A stretch of 15,677 nt of DNA from Puniceicoccales bacterium (GTDB lineage: Bacteria; Verrucomicrobiota; Verrucomicrobiia; Opitutales; UBA953). The stretch spans positions 1-15,677 of the forward strand of contig JAITXH010000031.1 of the NCBI GenBank assembly GCA_031284845.1. The letters are read 5' to 3'. Each line of letters starts with the position of its first letter. Position 1 is the first letter of the stretch. Shown piece after piece: positions 1 through 7,278 of this stretch. The notes beneath the pieces are model-generated. The model saw only the letters and a list, made by a program, of their open reading frames with translations, was not told the DNA's origin and searched no databases. The position numbers were made by a program, and so were the translations under genes.

Positions 1-209
1 GCGGCGTCGAGGAGCGCGGGGATGTTGAGGTAGCTTTCCGCGACCGGGGGCGGGCCGATGAGGACGGCTTCGTCGGCGTCGCGGACGTGGGGCGAGTCGG
101 CGTCGGCCTGGGAATAGACAGCGACGGAGGCGACGCCCATTTTACGGAGAGTGCGGATGATTCGACAGGCGATAGCACCGCGGTTGGCGATAAGGACTTT
201 TTTGAACAT
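1..209 (-). CDS. uca: Urea (or guanidine) carboxylase, N-terminal fragment
   Basis: About 69 N-terminal residues of a biotin-dependent carboxylase; the gene continues beyond the left edge. The fragment starts MFKKVLIANRGAIACRI and contains the biotin-carboxylase N-lobe landmarks ANRG, VYSQAD and an ADEAVLIGP-like segment. Acetyl-CoA carboxylase AccC normally reads RGEIALRI at this point; RGAIACRI followed by RTLRKMGV is the form typical of urea carboxylases, including those now known to carboxylate guanidine. The enzyme would use ATP, bicarbonate and biotin to make allophanate, which the divergent allophanate hydrolase at 3410-5230 would split. No Shine-Dalgarno is visible before the ATG (CAACAAAAA-ATG). 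Whether the preferred substrate is urea or guanidine cannot be told from this fragment. Confidence 0.85.
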   Translation of the reverse strand, partial: MFKKVLIANRGAIACRIIRTLRKMGVASVAVYSQADADSPHVRDADEAVLIGPPPVAESYLNIPALLDA

Positions 210-503
210 TTTTTGTTGAACGCGAAGTTGCAGTCTTCGTGCCAAGCAAAAGACAAAAGGGAGATTCCCCGGAGGAAAGACAGGCTGTCTATTTTCTCAA
301 AAATCACGGACAGAACGGAACCCTATGTGCCTTTCTGCGTAAATGCGTCACCTTCGCCGGGAGTGTAAAGGCGCACGCCGAGGCAATCGGCCATTTCAAA
401 AAAATGATTGTCCAGAGAATATACCCGCACTCCGTTCAAACAAAATCCTCAAAGGGTCGTGGGATTTTTGCGAGGGCGTGAATTTCCGGGGATATTCCGG
501 CGA
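210..503 (-). promoter_or_regulatory. Untranslated leader of the carboxylase gene, partial guanidine-I-like motifs
   Basis: About 294 bases without a convincing gene separate the carboxylase start from the end of the OppA-like gene, so the carboxylase probably has its own promoter. Read on the minus strand, 326-316 is ATAGGGTTCCG and 313-304 is CTGTCCGTGA. Both resemble conserved blocks of the guanidine-I (ykkC) riboswitch (CUAGGGUUCCG and CUGGUCCGAGAG), in the right order but almost without the usual variable segment between them. A CCGGGGA stretch lies further on (272-266), followed by a weak GGGG-AATC-TCCC hairpin and a T-rich run (TTTTGTCTTTT) that could be an attenuator. The conserved 3' block with AAAAGCCCGGGAGA is not present. 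This is a suggestive fragment only; a degenerate or unrelated leader is at least as likely. Confidence 0.25.
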
Positions 504-2162
504 TCATTTTGCCTGTGCGGGGGATTCGAAATTCACTGCCGAGAAAGGGTGGATATCCAATGCGTTGGCGTGCCAGCCTTTTACTTCCGGGCGGATGAGA
601 AATTTGTTCCGATTATGCACCAGAGGTATCACCGGAGAGGTCTCCAGAAGACGTGCTTCTGCGCGTTGGAAAAGGGCCAGCCGCGCAGCGGTATCGCTGG
701 TGTTTGAGGCGGCGGCGATGGCAGCGTCATAGTCCGCGTCGCTCCAGCCGGTTTGATTTTGTTCGGAGTGCGAGGTGAATAATTCGAGGAAGCTTGCCGG
801 ATCGTAATAGTCGCCGCTCCATGCCGAGCGGATGAGCTGGTAATCGCCGCTTTCCATCGCGTGCTTATAGACCTTCCATTCCTGGCTGACGAGTTCGACG
901 TGGATGCCCAGATTTTCCCGCCACATGGCTTGCATGGCCTGCGCGATGAGCTGGCTCGTCTCGTGCGTGTTGTAGAGATAGCGCAAGACGGGGAATCCTG
1001 CGCCGCCGGGGTAGCCTGCGGCGGCGAGGAGGCGGCGTGCCTCGGTGGCATCTTCCGGGATTTGCGTAGCGCACACATAGCCTGCTGCGCCGGGGGGAGT
1101 GAGGTTGTAGGCGGGCGTCTCTCCGGCACGCATAACGTGTTCGGCGATTTCTCCGCGGTGCAGGCTCAACGCAAGTGCGCGGCGGACGCGAGGGTCGTCG
1201 AGGGGCTTTACACGGGTATTCACACGGATGAACGTAGTGGAGAAAAATGGGTCCAGGCGCAGTTCCTGTGCGTGGGCGGCACGCAATGCCACCACCTTCA
1301 TGGGAGGGACGGTGCTCGTGATGTGAAGCAGCCCGCCGCGGAAGGCACGCTCTTCGGCGAGCAGGTCGGAGATGGCGTAAAAGCGGATGCCGTTGAGATG
1401 CACGGCGGCGGCATTCCAGTAATGCGGATTGCGCCTGACCTCGATACGGTCGGAGACCTTCCATGTTTTGAGCTGGAACGGGCCGTTGCCGATGATCCGC
1501 TCCGGGCGTGTCCAAGGTGTGCCCGGGAGATCCATTTCGCCATAGCGCAGGATGGCTTGCGCGGGGACGGGTGCCCATGCCGGATGGCAGACGAGGGCTG
1601 GCAGTGTAGGGCAGGGGTGCTCCAGGGTGAGGCGCAGAGTGTGTGCGTCGGGGGCCGAAAAACCCGTGTCCGCGAACGAAGTGACTTTGCCCTCATAAAA
1701 GGCACGGGCGTTTTTAACGACGAAGAACATGGCCGCGTTGGGCGCTGCGAGCCGCGGGCTGAGAATGCGCTGCCAGGCGAAGATAAAGTCTTTGCTTGTG
1801 AGCGGGGCACCGTCTGACCATCGCGCTTCGGGCCTCAAGTGGAAAGTGTAAGAGAGGCCGTCGGGCGAGACCTCCCAGCTTCGGGCTGCTGCCGGACGTG
1901 GCTCAAGGGAGACGGGATCGTTGGCGAGCAGCCCTTCGAAGAGCGCGGAGGCGATGCGCAAGTCCACTGCACCGGAGACGACTTGCGGGTCGAGGGAGAC
2001 AGGCTCGGTGTTGTTGTTGATGAGCAGAACGCCTTCTGCTGCGGCTTTATCTGCGGGCGTGGCGGGTTTACCGCAACCGGCAAGAGCCGCAGCCACAGCG
2101 AAAACGGACACCCGGAGGGCAATGCGGAGCGCATCCCTTTGGAATATGCGGGCCGGATTCAT
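504..2162 (-). CDS. OppA-type ABC transporter substrate-binding lipoprotein (SBP family 5)
   Basis: A 552-residue protein of the oligopeptide/nickel/dipeptide binding family (SBP_bac_5). The N-terminus has a charged start, a hydrophobic stretch and a lipobox LAGC with Cys30, so it should be a lipid-anchored periplasmic protein. Family landmarks include INNNTEPVSLDPQ, SWEVSPDGLSYTFHLR, a GNGPFQLKTWK segment near the middle, and SGDYYDPASFLELF with TGWSDADYD near the C-terminus. The length fits OppA (about 540). Its ATG overlaps the stop of the upstream thioredoxin-like gene as ATGA, indicating translational coupling. No permease or ATPase gene is in the window. Its place between urea carboxylase and allophanate hydrolase might mean uptake of a nitrogenous substrate, but the ligand cannot be read from sequence. 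Confidence 0.88.
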   Translation of the reverse strand: MNPARIFQRDALRIALRVSVFAVAAALAGCGKPATPADKAAAEGVLLINNNTEPVSLDPQVVSGAVDLRIASALFEGLLANDPVSLEPRPAAARSWEVSPDGLSYTFHLRPEARWSDGAPLTSKDFIFAWQRILSPRLAAPNAAMFFVVKNARAFYEGKVTSFADTGFSAPDAHTLRLTLEHPCPTLPALVCHPAWAPVPAQAILRYGEMDLPGTPWTRPERIIGNGPFQLKTWKVSDRIEVRRNPHYWNAAAVHLNGIRFYAISDLLAEERAFRGGLLHITSTVPPMKVVALRAAHAQELRLDPFFSTTFIRVNTRVKPLDDPRVRRALALSLHRGEIAEHVMRAGETPAYNLTPPGAAGYVCATQIPEDATEARRLLAAAGYPGGAGFPVLRYLYNTHETSQLIAQAMQAMWRENLGIHVELVSQEWKVYKHAMESGDYQLIRSAWSGDYYDPASFLELFTSHSEQNQTGWSDADYDAAIAAASNTSDTAARLALFQRAEARLLETSPVIPLVHNRNKFLIRPEVKGWHANALDIHPFSAVNFESPAQAK

Positions 2163-3226
2163 TGCGCGGTCTCGCTCTTGCGGCTTTTCACTGCAAGCAA
2201 AGCGTTGGCACGGGCGCGCACATCAACGGCCATGCGTCCTTGTTCGCTGACGGGATTGACGGCGATGATGCTGTCCATGAGCTGCACGATTGCGGCGTGG
2301 TCGCGCACATCGTTGTGCGCGTGGACATGCAGTTTGAGAAAAAGCGTTTTTTGCAGATGTTCTCCCGAGGGGGATTCTTGTTCGATAAAACTGTCCACGG
2401 CATCCAGTGCGCTCTGGAAATCCTTTTGCTGGCGGATGAGCCGGATTACCCGGTCGCGCAAGGAGGTGATTTTCGGGGTAAACTCGATGTCGCCGATAAG
2501 CCCGGTGGTATCCTGCGGGTCGAGCCGCTTCAATTCGGCAAGCTCAGCACTGTAATGGCGCAGCAGGATATTTTCGTCAATATCGTGCAGAGCCTGCGCG
2601 ATCATCACGGCGCGTTTTTGCCCGGAGATGGCGGCGGCGGAGGCGAAATACTGGTCTCGTTTTTCACGGATGGCGCGGAGGGTGTTGAGGTGGTGCGCGT
2701 AGTCCGCCGCGCCGACCTCCCGGTAGCCAGTGACGGCATAGGGACGTCCGTTACTGTCGGCGAGGAAGACCGTGGGATGGGTGCGCACATCCCATGCGTT
2801 GCGCAGGGCGTTATTTTTTTTGCGCTGTTCCGGCGGGAGCGAATAATTCCTCGGAAATTCGATCATAGCGCAGACAAAATGCTTGTTGATGGCTGCGGCA
2901 AATGCCGGGCGGGAAAGCGCCTGATCGTAAAGGCGCTGGCTCCAGGCGCTGCCGTCGAGACAAACAAAGGCGACAAGGATGTCCTTGCCGGCTTTGCGTG
3001 CGAGCGCACGCGCTTCGCCGAGATCGGAGAGCCAGTTTATGATGAGGGAATCGGCTTCGGGATCGCTCTGGGGCTGCTGCACAGGAGGACGTGTGGCCAC
3101 AGGCGCAGAGGGGGCCGGTTTGTCGCCAGCGAGGCCGATCTTCAGCGCCAGTACCGCGATTGCAATAAACACCAAAGCCGGTAAATACCGGAGTCTAGGG
3201 GCAAGTCGTGGTGTGCGGTCGTTCAT
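2159..3226 (-). CDS. Membrane-anchored thioredoxin-fold protein lacking the CxxC motif
   Basis: A 355-residue protein from the ATG at 3226; an in-frame ATG at 3289 would add 21 residues. I prefer 3226 because it places a basic N-terminus directly before a membrane segment (about residues 14-33). A proline-rich linker follows (about 38-56), then a thioredoxin-like domain (about 60-190). In related thioredoxin_7-type proteins a GSxWCxWC element carries the active site; here the equivalent is DGSAWSQR (residues 91-98), so both redox cysteines are replaced. The cis-proline element THPTVFL (149-155) is kept. The C-terminal half is helical and unassigned. Without the cysteines it is unlikely to be a disulfide oxidoreductase and may act as a chaperone or scaffold on the periplasmic side. 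Its stop overlaps the OppA-like start by ATGA. Neither candidate start has a Shine-Dalgarno. Confidence 0.8.
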   Translation of the reverse strand: MNDRTPRLAPRLRYLPALVFIAIAVLALKIGLAGDKPAPSAPVATRPPVQQPQSDPEADSLIINWLSDLGEARALARKAGKDILVAFVCLDGSAWSQRLYDQALSRPAFAAAINKHFVCAMIEFPRNYSLPPEQRKKNNALRNAWDVRTHPTVFLADSNGRPYAVTGYREVGAADYAHHLNTLRAIREKRDQYFASAAAISGQKRAVMIAQALHDIDENILLRHYSAELAELKRLDPQDTTGLIGDIEFTPKITSLRDRVIRLIRQQKDFQSALDAVDSFIEQESPSGEHLQKTLFLKLHVHAHNDVRDHAAIVQLMDSIIAVNPVSEQGRMAVDVRARANALLAVKSRKSETAQ

Positions 3227-3336
3227 TACTGGAAAGGGAAACAGTTTCCCGCCCGGGATGTTCCGGGTCGTATAGCCGTCAGTCCGCATGTTACTGTGAA
3301 CATGCCGCCCGGATTCTTAAGGAGTGTGCAGGCTGG

Positions 3337-3352
3337 TGGCACGGATTGGGCT
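3337..3352 (+). promoter_or_regulatory. Candidate sigma-54 (-24/-12) promoter of the allophanate hydrolase gene
   Basis: TGGCACGGATTGGGCT matches the RpoN consensus TGGCACG-N4-TTGCW at all seven -24 positions and has the invariant GC of the -12 element at the correct spacing; the two T residues before GC are G here. Transcription would start near 3363, about 47 bases before the hydrolase ATG. RpoN control is typical of nitrogen scavenging genes, so the context supports it. No enhancer-binding site has been identified. Confidence 0.45.
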
Positions 3353-3358
3353 AGAACA

Positions 3359-3386
3359 AGCTGTCCTTGTTTGTGCAAGGACAGCT
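3359..3386 (+). repeat. Perfect 11-bp inverted repeat in the allophanate hydrolase leader
   Basis: AGCTGTCCTTG (3359-3369) and CAAGGACAGCT (3376-3386) are exact reverse complements around the 6-base loop TTTGTG. The right arm ends 23 bases before the hydrolase ATG. A second, outer pair, GAACAAG (3354-3360) and CTTGTTC (3401-3407), overlaps the left arm by two bases and could form an alternative fold. No T-run follows, so it does not look like an intrinsic terminator. An operator, a 5'-end stabilising hairpin or an RNA switch are possible. Confidence 0.6.
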
Positions 3387-3409
3387 CAGACATCCAACTC
3401 CTTGTTCCA

Positions 3410-5230
3410 ATGAATCCGACTCAACTCGACTTTTCACTTTCCGCATTGCGGAGGGCTTATCACGAAAAACTCGTGACGCCCGAAGATGTGCTCCGTGAGG
3501 CATTGCGCCGCGCTGCGGACACGCGCCTGCACAACGCCTGGATTACCCTTTTCCCAGAGGCCACCGTGCTCGATTTCATAAAGGTTTTGCGCGACCGTGA
3601 CCCGGCTGCGTTGCCGCTCTACGGCGTGCCATTTGCCGTAAAGGACAATATTGATCTCGCCGGTGTCGCCACCACATGCGCCTGCCGCGCCCTCGAAGGC
3701 CCGCCCGCCGTGGAGTCCGCCACCATCGTCGCCCGTCTCATCGCCGCCGGGGCCATACCCGTCGGCAAGACCAATCTCGACCAATTCGCTACTGGCCTCG
3801 TCGGCGTGCGTTCGCCCTATGGCGCGTGCAGCTCCGTGTTTGACGCCAATTATATCTCCGGCGGCTCCAGTTCAGGCTCAGCAGTGTCGGTGGCCGCAGG
3901 CGCGGTGACATTTGCGCTGGGGACAGACACCGCAGGTTCGGGACGCGTCCCGGCGGCATTTAACAACATTGTCGGCCTTAAGCCTACGCGCGGCGTTCTC
4001 AGCACTCATGGCGTTTTCCCTGCATGCCGTTCGCTGGATTGCGTGTCGGTATTTGCCGGAAGCGCCCACGATGCCGGCGCGGTGCTGGATGTCGGTGCCG
4101 CTCCTGACAGCCGCGATTGCTACTCGCGTCCCTTGCGCTCCCGCACCCTCCCGCCTGTGTTGCGCATCGGCGTGCCGTCTGCGGCGCAATTGGAATTCTT
4201 CGGTGACGACGAGGCAGCCGCGCTGTTTGCCGCTACACTGGGCCGACTGAAGGAATTGGGGCACACCCTCGTCGAGATAGACTACGCGCCTTTTGCTGAT
4301 GCTGCTGCCTTGCTCTATGCCGGCCCGTGGGTGGCGGAACGCAAGTGGGCGACGGAGAAAATTTTTGCCGGGCATCCCGAGAGTTTTGATCCCGTGGTCG
4401 GTGCCATCATCTCCGGCGCGGACAAATACACCGCTGTGGATACTTTCGCGGCAATGTATGCGTTGCAAGAGCACCGTTTGCGTGCCGGATACGAATGGGA
4501 GAAAATGGATGTGCTGCTGCTCCCCACGACCGGCACTACCTACACCCTTGAGCAAGTGCGTGCCGCCCCCGTCGCGTTGAACAGCAACCTTGGCCGCTAC
4601 ACAAACTTCGTCAACCTCTTCGACCTCGCTGCCGTGGCAGTGCCCGCCGGGTTGCGTGGAAACGGGCTGCCCTTCGGCGTCTCGTTTATCGGCCCCGCGC
4701 ACACAGACCACGCCTTGCTTGCGCTCGGCGATACCTTGCACCGGTTCACTTCGCGCTACATCGGAGCGACCCCGTTCTTGCTCGCGCACCAACCGCCGCC
4801 CGCCGCATCTTCCGCCCCGCGTGTCACCGTGGCCGTGGTTGGTGCGCACCTGCGCGGCTTGCCGTTGAACTACCAGCTCACCGCCCTGCACGCCCGCTTC
4901 CTTGGTGAAGCACAGACGGCTCCACACTACCGGCTGTATCGTCTCGCAGACGGGAAAAAACCTGGCCTGCTGCGGACGCCTGACATGGCGCAGGCACATG
5001 GTATAGCTGTTGAGTTGTGGTCACTGGATGCAAAGTCCTTCGGGGAGTTCGTATCCATTGTCCCGCCTCCGCTGGGCATCGGAAATGTGCAGCTTGAAGA
5101 TGGGCGCGAAGTGAAAGGCTTTATCTGCGAGCCTTACGCGTTGTGTTCGGAAAACGAAATCACTCAACATGGAGGTTGGCGCGCATGGCTTGCGGTAAAA
5201 GATCAGGAATCTCCAAGCGGACTTTTGTGA
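3410..5230 (+). CDS. atzF: Allophanate hydrolase
   Basis: A 606-residue amidase-signature enzyme that hydrolyses allophanate to ammonia and CO2, the second step of ATP-dependent urea breakdown. The amidase domain covers about residues 1-465. The Ser-cisSer-Lys triad is readable: Lys78 in GVPFAVKDN, Ser153 in GGSSSGS and the nucleophile Ser177 in DTAGSGRVPA; the spacings of 75 and 24 are those of the family. The C-terminal domain (about 475-600; IGNVQLEDGREVKGFICEPY and GGWRAWLA) is the characteristic allophanate hydrolase C domain, which separates it from generic amidases such as GatA. The start at 3410 (MNPTQLDF) fits homologues; an upstream GTG at 3296 would add an unrelated stretch through the hairpin. 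It is divergent from the thioredoxin/OppA pair and paired in pathway with the carboxylase at the left edge. Confidence 0.95.
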   Translation: MNPTQLDFSLSALRRAYHEKLVTPEDVLREALRRAADTRLHNAWITLFPEATVLDFIKVLRDRDPAALPLYGVPFAVKDNIDLAGVATTCACRALEGPPAVESATIVARLIAAGAIPVGKTNLDQFATGLVGVRSPYGACSSVFDANYISGGSSSGSAVSVAAGAVTFALGTDTAGSGRVPAAFNNIVGLKPTRGVLSTHGVFPACRSLDCVSVFAGSAHDAGAVLDVGAAPDSRDCYSRPLRSRTLPPVLRIGVPSAAQLEFFGDDEAAALFAATLGRLKELGHTLVEIDYAPFADAAALLYAGPWVAERKWATEKIFAGHPESFDPVVGAIISGADKYTAVDTFAAMYALQEHRLRAGYEWEKMDVLLLPTTGTTYTLEQVRAAPVALNSNLGRYTNFVNLFDLAAVAVPAGLRGNGLPFGVSFIGPAHTDHALLALGDTLHRFTSRYIGATPFLLAHQPPPAASSAPRVTVAVVGAHLRGLPLNYQLTALHARFLGEAQTAPHYRLYRLADGKKPGLLRTPDMAQAHGIAVELWSLDAKSFGEFVSIVPPPLGIGNVQLEDGREVKGFICEPYALCSENEITQHGGWRAWLAVKDQESPSGLL

Positions 5231-5457
5231 AATATGAGTGAGAAGAAACAGCCATGTTTGCTTTTCAGCACAAATTTGTTTTAATTTGAGCAAACTTTTT
5301 TTCATTTATCGTTACAAAAAGTTTGCAATGTTCCATTTTTCATGCGGAATGCCTCCCCAATGACAGCTCATAAGTCTTATTGCCGTGAAGTTCGGGCTTC
5401 TGCGGACCACCAACAGGATGAAGAGTTGCATCTTCAAAAAATACAAAAGTCACCTCT
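5231..5457. promoter_or_regulatory. AT-rich intergenic region before the porin gene with an 11-bp inverted repeat
   Basis: This spacer is clearly more AT-rich than the flanking genes. GCAAACTTTTT (5290-5300) and AAAAAGTTTGC (5316-5326) form a perfect 11-bp inverted repeat around a 15-base loop, and a 10-base palindrome ACAAATTTGT lies just upstream at 5270-5279. A T-run does not directly follow the right arm, so it may be a weak hydrolase terminator or a protein-binding site for porin control. No clear -35/-10 pair and no Shine-Dalgarno before the porin ATG were found. Confidence 0.45.
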
Positions 5458-6537
5458 ATGCAAAATAACTTAAAAATCGCAGGATTTACAGCGGTCCTCA
5501 CAGCCGCAGCAAGTCTCACAGCTACAGCGGCCGGCGTGCCAATTAACGACTACTTGTCGGTTGATGGCTACGTTGCCGCTGCCGCTACGTATACCAAAAC
5601 AAGCAGCGGATCCCACGAATACACGCTGTTTGACTCGCCCAACGGCGATTCGAGATTTGGCAGCAATTTGGACCAAATCAAGTTCGGTCTGCGTGCTAAA
5701 TACAAGGATTTTGGAGCCTATGCCAGTGTGCTCTATTATCCTGACCGGGTTGGTGCCAGAGAAGCGGGCATCCTTGATGCCTACGTTTACTGGAAGAACG
5801 AAGCGAGCGGCGTAACTGTTACCGCAGGTAAGTTTCTGAGCTCGTTCGGGTACGAATCCTATTATCCAATCTACAACTCGCTGATTTCCGGCTCGTTGGT
5901 CTCCGGCATCCCCGGTTATCACACCGGTCTCAAGGTGGAGTACGCGCATGCAGGCAGTGGTTTCTCCACAGGTCTGGCCGTGGTGGATTCATTGCAGCCC
6001 GGGCGCGGTTTTGAAGCCGGCGACGGCGATTTGCACGATGTGGGTATCGAGCTTTACTTCAAATACCAAGCTGTAAAGGGTTCCTTCCTCGAAGGTCTCA
6101 CCATCTTCACTGGCGTTGGCTTGGACACAGGTCGCGACGATAAACCCCGCAGAGTGGGCTTCGATGAGTTCGGCGATTCTATCTACGACACCGAGCGCCA
6201 GTGGGTAGTTGACTTCTGGGCTGAATATCAAGTAACGGATCAACTCAGGTTTGCCGCCGAAGTTTCTTATGCGGAACGTGTGGCGAATATTTCCTGGCTT
6301 GCTTTCGGAGAATACTCCTTCACGAGCGGAGTTTCCCTTGCTGCCCGCGTCAGTGGCTACAAGTATCATGATGATCAGCTCTATAGCATTGGAGTTGCTC
6401 CCACCCTTAACTTGGGTAAATTGTTTGAAGTGAAAGCCATTGAAGGTCTCAGCCTTCGTGGTGAGATTTCATACCTCTACGTGAAAGACGGACACGACGG
6501 CTACTTCTTCGGATCGCAGCTCTTGTTCCAGTTCTAA
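5458..6537 (+). CDS. Outer-membrane beta-barrel porin (BBP2/OmpL-like)
   Basis: A 359-residue protein with a classical signal peptide (about residues 1-25: basic start, hydrophobic core TAVLTAAASLTATAA, likely cleavage after ATAAG or near it). The mature part is rich in alternating aromatic/small strand patterns such as YLSVDGYVAAAATYT, FGLRAKYKDFGAYASVLYY and LRFAAEVSYAERVA, and ends FGSQLLFQF with the terminal Phe recognised by the BAM machinery. It resembles the putative beta-barrel porin-2 family, common in Verrucomicrobiota and Planctomycetota. It follows allophanate hydrolase on the same strand after 227 bases and is closed by a strong terminator. A role in uptake of small nitrogenous solutes is possible from context only. 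Base composition is more AT-rich than neighbouring genes, as is common for highly expressed porins. Confidence 0.85.
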   Translation: MQNNLKIAGFTAVLTAAASLTATAAGVPINDYLSVDGYVAAAATYTKTSSGSHEYTLFDSPNGDSRFGSNLDQIKFGLRAKYKDFGAYASVLYYPDRVGAREAGILDAYVYWKNEASGVTVTAGKFLSSFGYESYYPIYNSLISGSLVSGIPGYHTGLKVEYAHAGSGFSTGLAVVDSLQPGRGFEAGDGDLHDVGIELYFKYQAVKGSFLEGLTIFTGVGLDTGRDDKPRRVGFDEFGDSIYDTERQWVVDFWAEYQVTDQLRFAAEVSYAERVANISWLAFGEYSFTSGVSLAARVSGYKYHDDQLYSIGVAPTLNLGKLFEVKAIEGLSLRGEISYLYVKDGHDGYFFGSQLLFQF

Positions 6538-6573
6538 TAGCACCACTCCAAGGAGTTAGTTTTATAATACCAG

Positions 6574-6612
6574 ACATCGGCAACCCTGCAAAGGGTTGCC
6601 GATGTTTTGTTT
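6574..6612 (+). terminator. Intrinsic terminator of the porin gene
   Basis: ACATCGGCAACCC (6574-6586) pairs perfectly with GGGTTGCCGATGT (6593-6605) around the loop TGCAAA, a 13-bp GC-rich stem followed by TTTGTTT. It lies 36 bases after the porin stop and before the convergent sufT end. Confidence 0.93.
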
Positions 6613-6660
6613 AGAGACTTGCCTATCGCGGACGCACTCGGCTTCAGGCGACTGCCTTCT

Positions 6661-7191
6661 TCACTCAAGACCAAGTTGCTTGCGCCCATCCGGGGACAAG
6701 CACGAAGGAGTCCACGGCGGATCTATCACGATGTCCACTTCCGCACGCTCCACTCCAGGCAGGGCCTCGATTTTGGTTTTGACCTCACCGGTAATCACCG
6801 GCCCCATGGCACATCCGGGGGCAGTTAACGTCATTTTTATCCGGACGACAGACCGGCCATCCGGAAGAGTATCGAGGGCAATGTCGTAAATAAGACCAAG
6901 GTCTATGATGTTGAGCGGGATTTCGGGGTCGTAGCAAGTGCGCAACACTTCCCGGATACGCTCTGCGTCCAAGGCACCGGAGGGGGTGGGCGGCTCGGTT
7001 GTTTTTTCGTCAAGTGGGGTGAGGTCTGCTTTATTGATACGGAAAAGCCCGAACGGAGTCATCACTGTGAGCGTATCGCCAAGCGCTCGGGTGATCGTGA
7101 TTTTGGTGTTTTTTTCGAGAACGACGACTTCGCCATCAGGAATAAGGATGGCGTTGCAGTCGCGGCTGAGAACAATTTCCGGCTGGGTCAT
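6661..7191 (-). CDS. sufT: Fe-S cluster assembly protein SufT (MIP18/DUF59 family)
   Basis: A 176-residue protein from the ATG at 7191. The N-terminal part (about 1-60) is the SufT-specific segment with IPDGEVVVLEKNTKITITRALG. The C-terminal MIP18-like domain (about 74-165) carries CYDPEIPLNIIDLGLIYDI with Cys86, and MTLTAPGCAMG with the conserved Cys127. The ending DPPWTPSCLSPDGRKQLGLE is typical of this family. SufT acts in maturation of Fe-S proteins as an auxiliary factor. It is not next to other suf genes here. The candidate start 48 bases further upstream would add an unconserved Pro/Arg-rich stretch. The gene is 87 bases downstream of the dehydrogenase on the same strand and may be cotranscribed with it. 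Confidence 0.9.
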   Translation of the reverse strand: MTQPEIVLSRDCNAILIPDGEVVVLEKNTKITITRALGDTLTVMTPFGLFRINKADLTPLDEKTTEPPTPSGALDAERIREVLRTCYDPEIPLNIIDLGLIYDIALDTLPDGRSVVRIKMTLTAPGCAMGPVITGEVKTKIEALPGVERAEVDIVIDPPWTPSCLSPDGRKQLGLE

Positions 7192-7278
7192 AGGGAACGG
7201 GAGAGGGCGGGAGGGTTGATGATGGCGGCTGGAAGTCAAACGGCGCGTGGCTGGGGCTGAAAGAGAACGGCTGTGCGT

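Noticed and set aside
87..732. Several short plus-strand ORFs at the left edge
   Set aside because: They overlap the carboxylase N-terminus, its leader and the OppA-like C-terminus, with mutually conflicting frames and no motifs.
861..1817. Long plus-strand ORF opposite the OppA-like gene
   Set aside because: It is the antisense shadow of a well-supported lipoprotein gene in GC-rich sequence; its translation has no recognisable domain and odd Cys/Gly composition.
2162..3184. 340-codon plus-strand ORF opposite the thioredoxin-like gene
   Set aside because: Antisense shadow; no domain pattern, while the minus-strand product has a membrane segment and a thioredoxin fold.
3878..4999. 373-codon minus-strand ORF opposite allophanate hydrolase
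   Set aside because: Antisense shadow of a gene with a complete catalytic triad and C-terminal domain.
5176..5194. Second sigma-54-like element near the end of atzF (TGGCGCG then TTGC)
   Set aside because: The distance between the GG and GC elements is two bases too long, and it lies within the coding region.
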